Assembly: GCA_946902875.1 (NCBI GenBank)
Contig: OX336337.1
Span: 2,604,001-2,668,000, forward strand
DNA length: 64,000 bases
Direction of reading: 5' to 3'
From: Nematopogon swammerdamellus
Taxonomy: Eukaryota > Arthropoda > Insecta > Lepidoptera > Adelidae
This document shows positions 53,816 through 64,000 of this stretch, in pieces; within the stretch, counting starts at the first letter, position 1; every line of letters starts with the position of its first letter. The notes under the pieces were generated by a model that had not been told where the DNA came from, made no database searches, and saw only the letters and a program-made list of their open reading frames with translations. Made by a program: the position numbers and the translations under genes.

Positions 53816-54483
53816 TATTTGTAATATTTTTGCAATATACTCGTAGTTTCAGGTTTAGAAATTAGATTAAATATTGTATTTTTACTTTAAATGAATTATA
53901 GGTAGTTAATGTTTGTAAATAATTTTATTGATTGCTTTCTTTTAGTTATGATTACGTTTAATTTAATATATTATGCGATGATTCGTTTCAGTTTTAATTT
54001 TAAAATATTTCATTTCCGGCAATACTTTAATATCAAAAAGTCAACACTCGTGGTCGCTCCTAATTGTTTGGTTTGAATTTGTCAAGTGTAACGAACACGA
54101 ATAGAAGTGCAGAAGTGGATAGCGAGGAGGGAAGGGGAGCGGGGAGAGGGGGAGGATTGCGGCTGGCTGGCTGGCAGGCGGTCGTGTGGACGGACCGAGG
54201 AAGAAGACGATAGAGACAAGTGAATAATTAATTATGTATACTCATAATAAATACGCTACATTATAGTTTGAATTTATGAAAATTTTAATTTTAATTTTGG
54301 GAAATAATACGACAAATTATGTACCTATATGGATCGGTAACTATAAACTACTAAATCTATGCTTACGTAACAATAATTACATCGCTTATTAAAAATATCG
54401 CCAGATTTAGGGCTGTAGTTTAATTTAAGCGCTGTAAGCATAGGCGCCGACTCCGTGGGTGCTAGGGGGCTTCAGCAGCCATG

Positions 54484-54600
54484 AGCGGTAAGTCGTGGTG
54501 GGGAGCATCCACGAAGATAGATATAATAAAAACTGCACCCACAAGCGGTAAGTCGTGGCGCGAAGCATCCACGACGATAGATATAAAAACTGAACAATAA
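54484..54600 (+). repeat. Two tandem ~60-bp units with hairpins
   Basis: agcggtaagtcgtgg...gaagcatccacga.gatagatata occurs twice. Each unit can pair gtcgtgg with ccacgac. Confidence 0.7.
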
Positions 54601-54710
54601 TCGTATTTGAGCTACGATAAAAGTGCCTTATTTCCTTCCTAAAAGCCTTTGAGCGGCCGCATTTACACACTCGCACGAGTGGCGCGGCGAATAGCGAACG
54701 TTATAATATA

Positions 54711-55072
54711 AGGTCTTTCATTAGTACGTAACTTTACCCTAATGGGTGTATGTGTATCAGATACTGATCACGTTCTCCAACCAATTTTTTTCACGATATA
54801 AAAAACCTACTCACTCACTCCTCAAATTTAATACGTGAAGTGCTCGTATTTCACCTTGAAATAGGCATTCATAGGTCAATCCGCCGCGGCCACGCCGCCG
54901 CCGCCGCAACGCCGCCGCCGCCACGCCGCCGCCGCCGCGCCGCCACGTAGGTATTAAATTTGAGGAGTAAGTAGGTTTTTATATCGTAAAAAAAATTGTG
55001 TGGGAACGTTATCAGTATAATCTGATACACATACACCTCTTAGCGTGAAGTTACCTACTAATGAAAGTCCTT
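54711..55072. mobile_element. MITE with GC-rich (CCG)n centre
   Basis: Ends aaggtctttcattagtacgt aac and the inverse gttacctactaatgaaagtc ctt share the tip aaggtctttca with 17603-18108. Further in, aaaaaacctactcactcact cctcaaattt is mirrored by aaatttgaggagtaagtagg tttttat. The centre is (gccgcc)n. Confidence 0.8.
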
Positions 55073-55084
55073 AAATATATAGTA

Positions 55085-55268
55085 CCTACTCCTATATTCG
55101 ATTCGGGCTGGACACGTCAGCCGAAGAGACGACGACCGTTGGAGTAACCGTGTTCTACACTGGCGGCCGTGGACAGGAAAACGGAGTGTGGGAAGACCAC
55201 CCGCCAGGTGGGACGACGACATCAAGTGCGTCGGCGGAAAGCAGTGGTTCCGTACCGCTGAAGAATAA
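55085..55268 (+). mobile_element. LINE ORF2 C-terminal fragment
   Basis: The frame from 55111 reads GHVSRRDDDRWSNRVLHWRP, GKRSVGRPPARWDDDIKC and [11 protein letters not shown]. This motif string is typical of the C-terminal zone of lepidopteran LINE endonuclease-reverse transcriptase proteins. A poly(A) follows directly. Confidence 0.8.
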
Positions 55269-55282
55269 AAAAAAAAAAAAAA

Positions 55283-55470
55283 GCTTTTTTATTGTATAAT
55301 TTAGTGAGAGCACTGTACTCTTGTACATCATCCCAGATTAGGTATATCAAATGTTTCGTTCATGGAAACACTGTTTTGGCTCTGTTTAAAGTATACACTC
55401 TTTTGTGTACTCTTTCTATGTAAATAAGGGCTGTCTGTTTCCTAAATAAATAAATAAATAAATAAAAACA
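55283..55470 (+). mobile_element. LINE 3' UTR with (AATA)n tail
   Basis: agcactgtactcttgtacat, aaacactgttttggctctgt, aataagggctgtctgtttcc and (aata)n. It is inferred from its tail and position; the family is not assigned. Confidence 0.5.
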
Positions 55471-55559
55471 AGCGGCTAAAGTAAGAAACAATTTAGCATG
55501 AGCACACACACGATTATTTCTAAAAGTCGGCGCCCGTGAAGAGAAAACGCCTTGAAACA

Positions 55560-55790
55560 ATCGTTGACATAAAAATGAAGACAACTCTCGCGCGATCTAG
55601 TCCACTCGCGCGAGCATTATGCGCGGTCACGCACATGCGACGAGCGCACGGATTGATACGTACCGGCGGCGGATCACGCGCGTAGGGTGGGCGGCGGCGC
55701 CCTGGGCGGGCGGGGACGGACAAACACGAGGCATGGAGACATCGACACTTGCGCATTAAAGTGTATAAAGAGGTCTCGGATGTTTGTGTC
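55560..55790. promoter_or_regulatory. CpG-rich block, possible promoter
   Basis: ctcgcgcgatctagtccact, ggcggcggatcacgcgcgta and ggcggcggcgccctgggcgg lie in non-repetitive sequence. On the minus strand a donor-like gtacgtatc follows ccgccg. It may be a first untranslated exon. Confidence 0.3.
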
Positions 55791-55871
55791 GCTGAATTCA
55801 TTTATGAGTGAATGGTTTTTTTTTTTGGATAAAAAAACAACTTTTTTTATATAATCCGGTTTGCGTGGCTT

Positions 55872-56273
55872 TTTAGGGTTCCGTTTCCGTCCTACGGGAC
55901 CATATTACTAAGCCTACGCCGTCTGTCCGTCCGTCTGTCTGTCCGTCTGTCTGGCCGAGGGCTGTATCTCTTGAACCGCAATAGGTAGCCCGTTGAAATT
56001 ATCACAGAACATGTGTTATTATAGCCGATATTAACAAAATATTATAATAAAAATAAGAAAAAGTAAAAAAAAAATCACGGGGTCCCCATACAAGAAACTA
56101 AAAACTGTATGCGCGCTATCTACCGAAAACAGTATGGAGCATTTTAACCAATCATAAATTTGAACTAATATGAATCATTTCATAAAACACGCCATAGATG
56201 GAGTGAGTGGCGCTGACCATGACATGGAGATACGGAACCCTGGCTGCGCGAGTTCGACTCGTACTAGGCCAGT
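55872..56273 (-). repeat. Family A repeat
   Basis: tttttagggttccgtttccg, ccatattactaagcctacgc, (gtctgtccgtct)n, then gcgcgagttcgactcgtact aggcc. Confidence 0.8.
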
Positions 56274-56672
56274 TTTTTTTATGTAATCCTGTATAGGTGG
56301 CTGAGTCGGAGGGGTCAAAGCATATGCTTCGACCAGCCAATATAACCTCCGAGAAGGTAGGTGCCATACCGGAGAGTTCCCTTTGATTGCTGGCTATACT
56401 GGACTGGAGGAGAATCTTATGCGGCCATCTTACATCCAGTACGGTGGTACCAATCTAGTCGGCTACAATAATTGGAACCTACCACCTAGTAAGGGGCAAG
56501 GGAAGGGACCTACAGTTTTACATCGGTTCCGAACGGTGAAGCAGCAGGTGTAGATATGCACGTAATTTTTTTCGTCAGAAAACTGTTATTGGTACACGCT
56601 GACCGAATTCGAACCTTGGACCTCTCTCACGAAAAGCCGACGCCCAAACCGCTCGGCCACCCGCAGCTTGGC
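56274..56672 (-). mobile_element. tRNA-derived SINE, full
   Basis: Tail 3 (atgtaatcctgtataggtgg), core (ggtggtaccaatctagtcgg, cctaccacctagtaaggggc), inverse B box gaattcgaaccttggacctc and the head to ctcggccacccgc. It abuts the family A copy. Confidence 0.8.
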
Positions 56673-56911
56673 CGTGGCTGAATCAGTGGGGTCAGAGGGC
56701 AGAATCGTGCAGTTCAAAGAACTCTTCTGTCGACTGCAAAGGGGTGTTCCGCAAGAGTATGGCGTGTTTGGCGAAGGCTAACAGGAGGAGGAGATATGAG
56801 GGAAGCAAGTTCGCCTGAGCAGCGGCCATATTAGTACGGAAATCTTAGGGCATCTTACGATAAAATATTATAGTCTCTTCATCGTCTGTAACGAGCTTTA
56901 ATCTATCATCT

Positions 56912-57462
56912 AAGCGGAGGGTGACCGAGTGGTTTGGGCATCGGCTTCTCATGCGAGAGGTCCGCGGTTTGAATCCGGCCGGCGGCGTGTACCAATGATT
57001 TTTTTCTGATGAAAACATTACGTGCATACGGAACCGGTTTGTACGGAGTAGAAAGCCTTGGTCGATTCAGGTTGTCAAAGTACCCGTTTATCCAGTTGAT
57101 CTGCTGGGAATAAAATTTTACCAAATTAAATATCTGTTCAACTAGTTGGTTGAATCGGAATAAATGCCTACATTGAGTTTCATTCTGCACAACTGGTTGG
57201 TCCGTTTAGTTGGTCGGAGTGGAAAGCCTGGTGTAAAACTGTAGGTCCCTTCCCTTGCCTTTACTAGGTGGTAGGCTCAAATTTGTAGCCGACTGGGTTG
57301 CTACCCACCGTACTGCATGTAAGATGGCCGCATAGCAGCCTAGGTTGTGTTCTCCTCTAATCCAGTATAGACGCAATCCAGGGAAGTCTTCGGTATGGAA
57401 CCTACCTTATCGGAAGTGATATTGGCTGTTCGACTTCGACTCAGCCACCCATACATAAAAAA
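56912..57462 (+). mobile_element. tRNA-derived SINE with internal insertion
   Basis: Head gcggagggtgaccgagtggt ttgggcatcggc, B box ggtttgaatccggccgg, then about 165 bp of foreign sequence (about 57055-57222), core (aactgtaggtcccttccctt, ctaggtggtaggctcaaatt) and tail 3 to cagccacccatacataaaa. The insert carries repeated ttggttg-type motifs. Confidence 0.75.
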
Positions 57463-57544
57463 AATCACAAATATAATAAAATTTGTAAAATTGTATTTAT
57501 TGTCTCTACATTGAAAATATTTAAAAATATATATATATTTATAC

Positions 57545-57760
57545 ACACCATACACGCTGTATCCCGACAATTGGGGTAAGCAGAGTAATCGGTGTTTTGC
57601 TGCAAGTACTCTTGAAAATTACAGCACAACACCAACCACCATATTTAGCAAATTATTAGGACAAGATAACTATCAAGCAGCAAGTAAGGCACGAAGACCC
57701 ATCTGCTACAGGACTCGGTGGAAGGACCTTGCCAAGGTGAGAGGTGACTATTGTGATGGT
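57545..57760 (-). mobile_element. SINE-like tail 2 fragment
   Basis: cacgctgtatcccgacaatt, gcacaacaccaaccaccata and tcaagcagcaagtaaggcac. Head X is missing. Confidence 0.65.
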
Positions 57761-57829
57761 TCAGTAATTATTTTATAAATAATTTCTGACTTCACGGTCA
57801 TCGTGTGCATATCAGGTACTTAGAAGGGT

Positions 57830-58150
57830 AGAGCCAGGGGGTGGGAAGCTGTCGGGGCGGGGGGGCGTTGTCAACGGAGGCGTGAGGACGCGGCGAGGCG
57901 GTTAGTCAGGCGAGACGGGGGATGATGTAAACAGCGCGGGCGCATCTCCGATCGTTTGTTAATTTATAATGAGTAATTTTAAGCCAAGACAATTGCTTTA
58001 ATTGGTGGAATAAGGCAAGACAGATAGACCGGTGGCTAGAACAGTGAAAGTGCAGTGTTTGTGATATTCAGGCGCCTGGTGAACTTTGAATATACTCAAA
58101 CGTTAGTGTGTGCGACTGGACAAGCGTTTGCATAGGGGCGGCCCAACGAA
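57830..58150 (+). promoter_or_regulatory. GC-rich block and unique flank, possible promoter
   Basis: agctgtcggggcggggggcg, gaggacgcggcgaggcggtt and cagcgcgggcgcatctccga are followed by non-repetitive sequence until 59 kb. Together with the block at 59020 this is the longest repeat-free stretch in the right third. It may hold 5' UTR exons of a plus-strand gene. Confidence 0.3.
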
Positions 58151-59019
58151 GACTACTGTGCGGCGACGCAGTGCCGGACTTAGATGAGTAGCGCATGGAC
58201 AATTACCGAATAATTCTCTAATTTTATAATATTTATGACTATTGTTTTGATGCTTCCCCGTTATAGGCGGTTTATATGTAATCGTATCTGTTCGGAATTA
58301 GTTGTAAGGGTAATTAAATGTTTGTAGGAGTGGAAGGTTCCCTCGGCTTTAAACGACTAGGTATATTTGGAAGTTTCCCACAGCCTGTGTTTCTACGTGG
58401 ATACGTACATAGTGTGTAAGGAGGAGCCTGCGTGCTTATTATTACGAACGAGATACAAGTAACAGCACTGAAGGAATCAGTTGGTGACCAACAGATTCTC
58501 TCTCACGGATGCGACGAAACACGATAATTTATATACACAGGAGCGGCTTGGAGACCTACAGTTTCGCCGTTTCGGATGCTGCGCGACACGTAATTCTGTA
58601 TATGACAATGACGTTTGGACTTGTAGTTTAGAAACTGGGTTGTGGGTAAATATTAGCCTTAGGTTGGCGATTCCGAGGGTTTTATGTCTGCCGAGACGCT
58701 GCTTCGGCCTGTCATTTCATCTCAGAACTGATGATAGACTGAAGCCCGGATTGGGAGTAATTATCATTCTCTGATTCAAGAACTTTAGACTAGCTTAGGT
58801 GAGTTAGTGTCAATGTAGCCAGAGCAGGACTATATTACATGCGAACGATCTGGTGTTGTCGTTTGGAGTGTCCATCTAAGCACTGCGCTTTGGGCGGGAA
58901 TGCTGGACGTCGCAAGTTTTATTACTTTGTTCAATGTTGCAATGACAGGTGGGTGTATCTAGGTCACGGGGTGGGGCACGAGTCAGTAAGCCTGGATGCG
59001 CTATACATAGGAGGACAGG

Positions 59020-59125
59020 GGTAGCCGCGCGTCGGCGCACACGCGCCAGCGCGTCAGTCTAGCGCCGGCGACCGATCTTAGTCTCCGTCCGCCGCTCAGG
59101 CGGAGCGAACGTGCGCGTCTGTCAC
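59020..59125 (+). promoter_or_regulatory. GC-rich block before the THAP-like exon
   Basis: gtagccgcgcgtcggcgcac, acgcgccagcgcgtcagtct and cgtccgccgctcaggcggag lie directly 5' of the ATG at 59129. cgccagcgcgtcagtctagc contains an arthropod initiator-like TCAGT. Confidence 0.4.
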
Positions 59126-59128
59126 AAA

Positions 59129-59206
59129 ATGCCTCATTGTGCAGTGCTTTGGTGCAAATAGTCGTCGAAAAATTCAAACTTGAACACAGATGGAGTCACC
59201 TTTCAC
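59129..59206 (+). pseudogene. THAP-like first coding exon with in-frame TAG
   Basis: The plus strand from ATG 59129 reads MPHCAVLWCK, then TAG (59159-59161), then SSKNSNLNTDGVTFHE before a GTAAGT donor. M-P-x-C, x4, C and FH at this spacing fit the start of a THAP-type C2CH zinc finger, a DNA-binding module of transcription factors and of P-element-like transposases. The remaining zinc ligands would lie in later exons, which I could not find. The TAG sits where the family often has Asn or Ser. Either this copy is dead, or the start lies elsewhere, or the base is wrong. Its place after a GC-rich block argues for a former host gene rather than random sequence. Confidence 0.4.
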
Positions 59207-59889
59207 GAGTAAGTACTTTCATTCAATTTGATAGCATTTTTCGCTTGAATTTCAGTAACAAACATCGGCGTAAATATGTATGGAGAGCTCTTTTCTGCTT
59301 ACCCACCATAGGTCGACTATCGTGTTGGATGCAGTTAGCTCTTGTAATTTTTTTTGTTTATTGATAAATATGTATGTTAAATGTATACAGATATTTCATG
59401 CATTCTGCCTTATTGCCAAAGGACATTTCTTCTAGTCAACCTCAGCAGGTTTCCTCGTTCAATATTCGTTTATCGCGCTTTTTTCATTCAACCAGTACCT
59501 ACCGGTTTTTACTTTTGAGCGACTCTAAAGGAATTAATTTCTTTAGGTCATGCGTCTACCGGGAATTAGTCTTGTTATGCTTAGCATTAACAAAATTAAT
59601 TCATAATGAATACCCCGTTAGCATTTAGCACTGCTAAGCGCCCTGATGAATAAAAATTAATGCTAAATGCTAAGCAATAATCACATTTAATTTTAGTTAG
59701 CATTGCTGTTTCGTTCGTAAAACTTTGTTGGTTCGTTTGTTTTGGAACGCACAAAGCAATGAAGTATGTGCTATTTATCTGTGGTACTGCTAAATGCTAA
59801 ATGCTATATAGCGCCTGCGCTCCGCTGCTAGCTAGCTAGCTAGCATCTAAATGCGAAATGCGATGCGATCATGCGAGTGAGGGGTCGGA

Positions 59890-60925
59890 ATTATCATCTG
59901 TCACGTGATCATTAGTTTTGGTCATATCTACAGAACCACTGGACTTAGACCCATCGTGTTGGTACTCAAACTGAACGTCTCGGTGAGATCTACCCATCTG
60001 TCACGTGATAATTTGTTTTGGTCATATCTCGAGAACCACTGAACTTAGACCCATCGTGTTGGTACTCAAACTGAACGTCTCGATGAGATCTACCCATCTA
60101 TCACGTGATCATTTGTTTTGGTCATATCTCGAGAACCAATGGACTTAGACCCATCGTGTTGGTACTCAATCTGAACGTCTCGATGAGATCTATCCATCTG
60201 TCACATTAACTTTTGTTTTGGTCATAACTCGAGAACCACTGGTGCTAGACCCATCGTGTTGGTACTCAAACTTCAGGTCTCGGTGAGATCTATCCATCTG
60301 TCACATGAACTTTTGTTTTGGTCATAACTCGAGAACCACTGGTGCTAGACCCATCGTGTTGGTACTCAAACTTTAGGTCTCGGTGAGATCTATCCATCTG
60401 TCACATGAACTTTTGTTTTGGTCATAACTCGAGAACCACTGGTGCTAGACCCATCGTGTTGGTACTCAAACTTCAGGTATCGGTGAGATCTATCCATCTG
60501 TCACATGAACTTTTGTTTTGGTCATAACTCGAGAACCACTGGTGCTAGACCCATCGTGTTGGTACTCAAACTTTAGGTCTCGGTGAGATCTACCCATCTA
60601 TCACGTGATAATTTGTTTTGGTCATATCTCGAGAACCAATGGACTTAGACCCATCGTGTTGGTACTCAATCTGAACGTCTCGATGAGATCTATCCATCTG
60701 TCACATGAACTTTTGTTTTGGTCATAACTCGAGAACCACTGGTGCTAGACCCATCGTGTTGGTACTCAAACTTTAGGTCTCGGTGAGATCTATCCATCTG
60801 TCACATGAACTTTTGTTTTGGTCATAACTCGAGAACCACTGGTGCTAGACCCATCGTGTTGGTACTCAAACTTCAGGTATCGGTGAGATCTATCCATCTG
60901 TCACATGAACTTTTGTTTTGGTTTA
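59890..60925 (+). repeat. 100-bp tandem array, about 10 units
   Basis: gacccatcgtgttggtactc aaact recurs at exact 100-bp steps (the preceding ttagac/ctagac is at 59941, 60041, 60141 ... 60841). Two unit types alternate in blocks: (gtgata/gtgatc)atttgttttgg with gaacgtctcg, and catgaacttttgttttgg with ttcaggt/tttaggt. Each has aactcgagaaccact or atctcgagaaccact, a motif often seen in lepidopteran Helitron left ends. Confidence 0.97.
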
Positions 60926-60955
60926 TTCACACGCTTGAGTGAATTCGCACTTCAT

Positions 60956-61229
60956 ATACACGGTGTTGCAGTTGCCCCCGTAATATTTCTAACTGACATA
61001 AGGGGGTTATTCTATATGTGAAACTAAAGAACTTATGTGGCGAAAAAATTTTTTTTAACAAAAAAAATTTTTTTTCCGTAAATATTTTAAATGCCTACTC
61101 TCAAAATGTATGGAGAAAAAAAAATTTTTTTCTTCAAATTAAAAAGTCGTACAACAAAAGTTTTGGTTATTTCACGTAAAGAATCACCCCCTTTCGGGTT
61201 TTACGGTTGGGGTTGCAACACCGTGTATA
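60956..61229. mobile_element. MITE with long inverted repeats
   Basis: tacacggtgttgcagttgcc cccgta and ataagggggttattc are mirrored by gaatcacccccttt and tacggttggggttgcaacac cgtgta. The centre has A/T runs. It follows the 100-bp array by about 30 bp. Confidence 0.75.
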
Positions 61230-61499
61230 ACACATTCATTGTGTGTGTTCATTCCATCATGAACTGTCGAACGATATTTTTCGCATTCGCATTTAGCATT
61301 TAACGTTAGCATGTTAATGGCGTAAGATTCGCAAGTGAATTAAATTAATGCTTTTTCGAATTAATTAACAACACTACCGGGAATATCAGATCGCGGGTAT
61401 TTAGGAGAATTAAAAATAATTTACGTAATAGTTTAAACGTTTGCCTTTAATGTCAGAGATTCAGAATGTATAGAACGTATATAAATGTACAGGATGTAT

Positions 61500-61645
61500 A
61501 TGTAGATGGTAGGGTTCAACCCGCCCGTGTTGGTACCACTGCACTAAATAAACGTCGGTCGAAGTCACTATGAAAAGTAGTACCTACGTGTTTTCCATCC
61601 AATTCAGTATAGCCGGATCGATTAGGGGGAATCGGTGACAAGGCA
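61500..61645 (+). mobile_element. Degenerate SINE core and tail 1
   Basis: tagatggtagggttcaaccc, gttggtaccactgcactaaa and cagtatagccggatcg. It is older and more diverged than the other copies. Confidence 0.55.
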
Positions 61646-62178
61646 CTTACCTAATTCACCTAGGTATATTTATTTATTTTAGACAGGCAGCCTTGGCTGA
61701 TGTGTCTAAATCCGGTTTTTCTTCATATTTTTTATTTTATTTGGTTTGTTTGTTTATTTTTTTTTTATGTATTTATCGATCTTGATTATTTTTATTGTTT
61801 TAGTTTATTGTAGTTTTATTTTAGTATTTATATATTGGGCTCCCATCATCACTGGTGTTAGACACATGTTAGTTCTTTAGTTCTTTAGTTCAACAATAAC
61901 AATGTAAATGTCAACAATGTAAACAGTAACAATGTAAATGTCGTAAATTGTGCTTTTAAATTTAATTAAATTGTTCAAAAGTTACCAAATGAAAATTTTA
62001 ATATAGATACCGATCTATAAATAAATAATTAAGTAAATTATTGTTCTGTTTCAAATATATGCTTCTATTACACAGACTACACAGCTTTTCATTTGTTATT
62101 TTATTAACCCTTATATAACGAATTCACACCGTGAAACTGACAGAGAGACGCATGGTACATTTTATAAGGCTCTAGCTG

Positions 62179-62338
62179 CATGGCTGGTTAGTTTGTTAAA
62201 AAAGGCAAAGCCTGGAAAACCTCATTTTACCGTAAAAAAATTAAATATCCAGGTGGGTATGGCTGGTTAGTTTGTTAAAAAAGGCAAAGCCTGGAAAACC
62301 TCATTTTACCGTAAAAAAATTAAATATCGAGGTGGGTA
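62179..62338 (+). repeat. Two tandem ~80-bp units
   Basis: tggctggttagtttgttaaa aaaggcaaagcctggaaaac ctcattttaccgtaaaaaaa ttaaatatc.aggtgggta occurs twice with one difference. This is a very recent duplication or an assembly effect. Confidence 0.9.
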
Positions 62339-62759
62339 CTCATAATTTTTTTATGGTAGGGTAGATTTTCGCGAATTTTTCGCGAAGTCATATTGCAATA
62401 TAATTTGTCATATCGTTGGCTAAGTAATTAGCAAATAGTTGTTAATAATATAATTATATTTTTTTTTGGTTACAAAACTTTTCGACTTTCTAACATTATT
62501 TTTTTAATTTTGGAAAATTCCAATAACAAATACTCCAATAAGATAATACCAATGTACGAGGTCTTACATATCATTGTTTTGGAAATTTTATGTAGATTTA
62601 TAATAAAGTATCCGAGGTATCTCAGAACTTAGAACTATTATCGTGTTTATGCGAAAATCTGCAAATTCGCAAAATTGTGAAAGGGGCGTTGCCTTTGTTC
62701 ATTTAAGAGAAAGTTATATTATTCCCTTGATGTAAAGAAGGGTTAAATATTGTTAAATC

Positions 62760-63430
62760 CGTTTCATCTTTTCATCGCGAATCGACACAATGAGCGACTT
62801 ATTGTATGAATCCCGTTCAAACGTATGGAAGACTGGCGTCACTTGGCTACCTACTCGCTCGGCCAATCACGGCGTTCCATGCGCCGCTCCCGCCTCAGAC
62901 TTCACACCCCTTTGGCGGCTACCTCGGTTCTCATACAAACGATGCCGTATTTCGTATCCAGGCTTACTGACTCGTGGGGTGGGGAGACGCGACGGACATG
63001 AGGACGCTAGGATGTACCCGTTAGCTATCACTTTAGCTTCACGTGAAGACTGTTAGGTAGGCGCCTCTCCTTATGTGACAATAACTTGTCGCCGAACTGG
63101 AGAAAGTCATCACTAATGTAATAAATATCCTTAAATAAAATTAATCATATCTCTATAAAATAAAAGAATATCCATCGGTGACAGATTATTCATGTCGCAT
63201 AATAACCTGCAGTGCCTCTACGTTGGCGAGGGGCATCCCTTTCATGACGTAGGTATGCCGATGTCATTTAATGTCACGGAGTCATGGAACCAAACTGTCG
63301 TAGGGACTCGTCTCTTAATGTCTTCACACCACTATAACGATCACAGCCAAAATTAACATTTTCTCATTTTTATCTTAATCGAAAGGGCGTCTTCCCTTTC
63401 CCGCGTTGAAAAACGAGGGTCTGAGGGGGT
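62760..63430. other. Non-repetitive stretch, no firm gene
   Basis: An 88-codon plus frame (62790-63056) lacks any recognisable motif. Composition is more GC-balanced than the surroundings. An exon or regulatory region is possible. Confidence 0.25.
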
Positions 63431-63440
63431 GCTACTATCG

Positions 63441-63525
63441 CACTATCCTGTCGCCCTTATGCACAGCATCTTGTCCTTATGCCTCAGTCGACTTTACGAC
63501 ATGCACGGTGAGAGATGCAGGATAA
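63441..63525 (-). mobile_element. SINE head X / tail 2 junction fragment
   Basis: cctgtcgcccttatgcacag catcttgtccttatgcctca and tttacgacatgcacggtgag agatgcag match the middle of 24160-24528. Confidence 0.6.
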
Positions 63526-63566
63526 CTGATAGAATGCATTATAATTAATAAAAACTATTCAACAAA

Positions 63567-63800
63567 ATATAAAAACCGACTTCAAAAATGTATGAAATAA
63601 AAAAAAAATCGAACATCAAATTTGAAGGCGGTGCTAAAGAAGGCTACACAAAATCACATACGAATATCATCTCGGATATCATCCACTCATGTTCTGTTTC
63701 ATCCATCATTTTTGCTTGCTTTAGCACCGCCTTCAACTCTAGGGTTCGATTTTTTTTTTTATTTCATACATTTTTGAAGTCGGTTTTTATATTTTTTTAT
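63567..63800. mobile_element. Element with ~40-bp inverted repeats
   Basis: ataaaaaccgacttcaaaaa tgtatgaaataaaaaa is mirrored by ttttttatttcatacatttt tgaagtcggtttttat. A second pair, gaaggcggtgctaaagaagg and gctttagcaccgccttc, lies inside. The aaccgacttcaaaaa tip is common in lepidopteran DNA repeats. Confidence 0.75.
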
Positions 63801-64000
63801 ATAAGTAGTTTTTTATTTCATAGTATTTTTTTAGTAATTTATGATAATAATCGCGAGGCCTTCGGCCTTGCGATTCCGCCTCGCTTTCCAATCCGATCTT
63901 GACCAAATTAAAATAGGACCACCTCAGGGTTATCCCCTTTCAAACAAAGAAATAATTTTCTAAATCGGCCCACAATTGATGGAGTAATCGCGTAATAAAC

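Noticed and set aside
58481..58774. 97-codon frame near the GC-rich block
   Set aside because: The translation shows no family motif and no splice or start context; more likely untranslated sequence.
62790..63056. 88-codon frame in non-repetitive DNA
   Set aside because: No recognisable motif, splice context or homologous copy; kept only as an unassigned stretch.

Overview
The window looks like nuclear DNA of a moth or butterfly (Lepidoptera). It is AT-rich with small introns and very dense in repeats of lepidopteran type: Helitron-like elements ending in ...ccgcgggc...ctagt, short SINEs, LINE 3' ends and MITEs. The only complete protein-coding genes I can build are two fatty acyl-CoA desaturases on the minus strand. 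I saw no bacterial gene organisation, no CRISPR array and no operon.

Genes. Desaturase 1 (10686-14175, minus, 5 coding exons, 348 codons) and desaturase 2 (30544-41091, minus, 5 coding exons, 335 codons) share every intron position and phase and carry all three histidine boxes. They are tandem duplicates. A third, orphan first coding exon (20376-20577) lies between them. It is either the relic of a third copy or an alternative first exon for desaturase 1. Exon 3 is about 96% identical between the two genes while exon 2 is about 82% identical, which suggests gene conversion. Gene 2 has grown mainly through transposons in its introns: LINEs, a GC-rich MITE, a (GGGAGA)n array and an inverted pair of Helitron minisatellites. 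Two other coding candidates are weak: a possible terminal exon at 10136-10230, and a THAP-like first exon with an in-frame TAG at 59129, just downstream of a GC-rich block.

Repeats. 3.0-7.6 kb holds a nested composite: a Helitron-like element contains a 3.5-kb terminal-inverted-repeat element, which contains a ~600-bp near-perfect palindrome, a PIF1-type helicase fragment and a ~130-bp minisatellite. 25.8-29.4 kb is a Helitron-like element filled with a 68-bp minisatellite. The same repeat recurs as an inverted pair at 33.95-35.08 kb inside intron 3 of desaturase 2. Further arrays are a 56-bp satellite with higher-order structure (45.4-46.7 kb), a 32-bp array (50.65-51.05 kb) and an exact 100-bp array (59.9-60.9 kb).

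The SINEs form a mosaic network. A 5S-rRNA-derived head, a tRNA-derived head and an unassigned head (called X below) are joined to a shared core and to one of three tails. Several copies are split by later LINE insertions, which gives relative ages. This modular SINE system and the desaturase duplication are the most interesting parts of the window.
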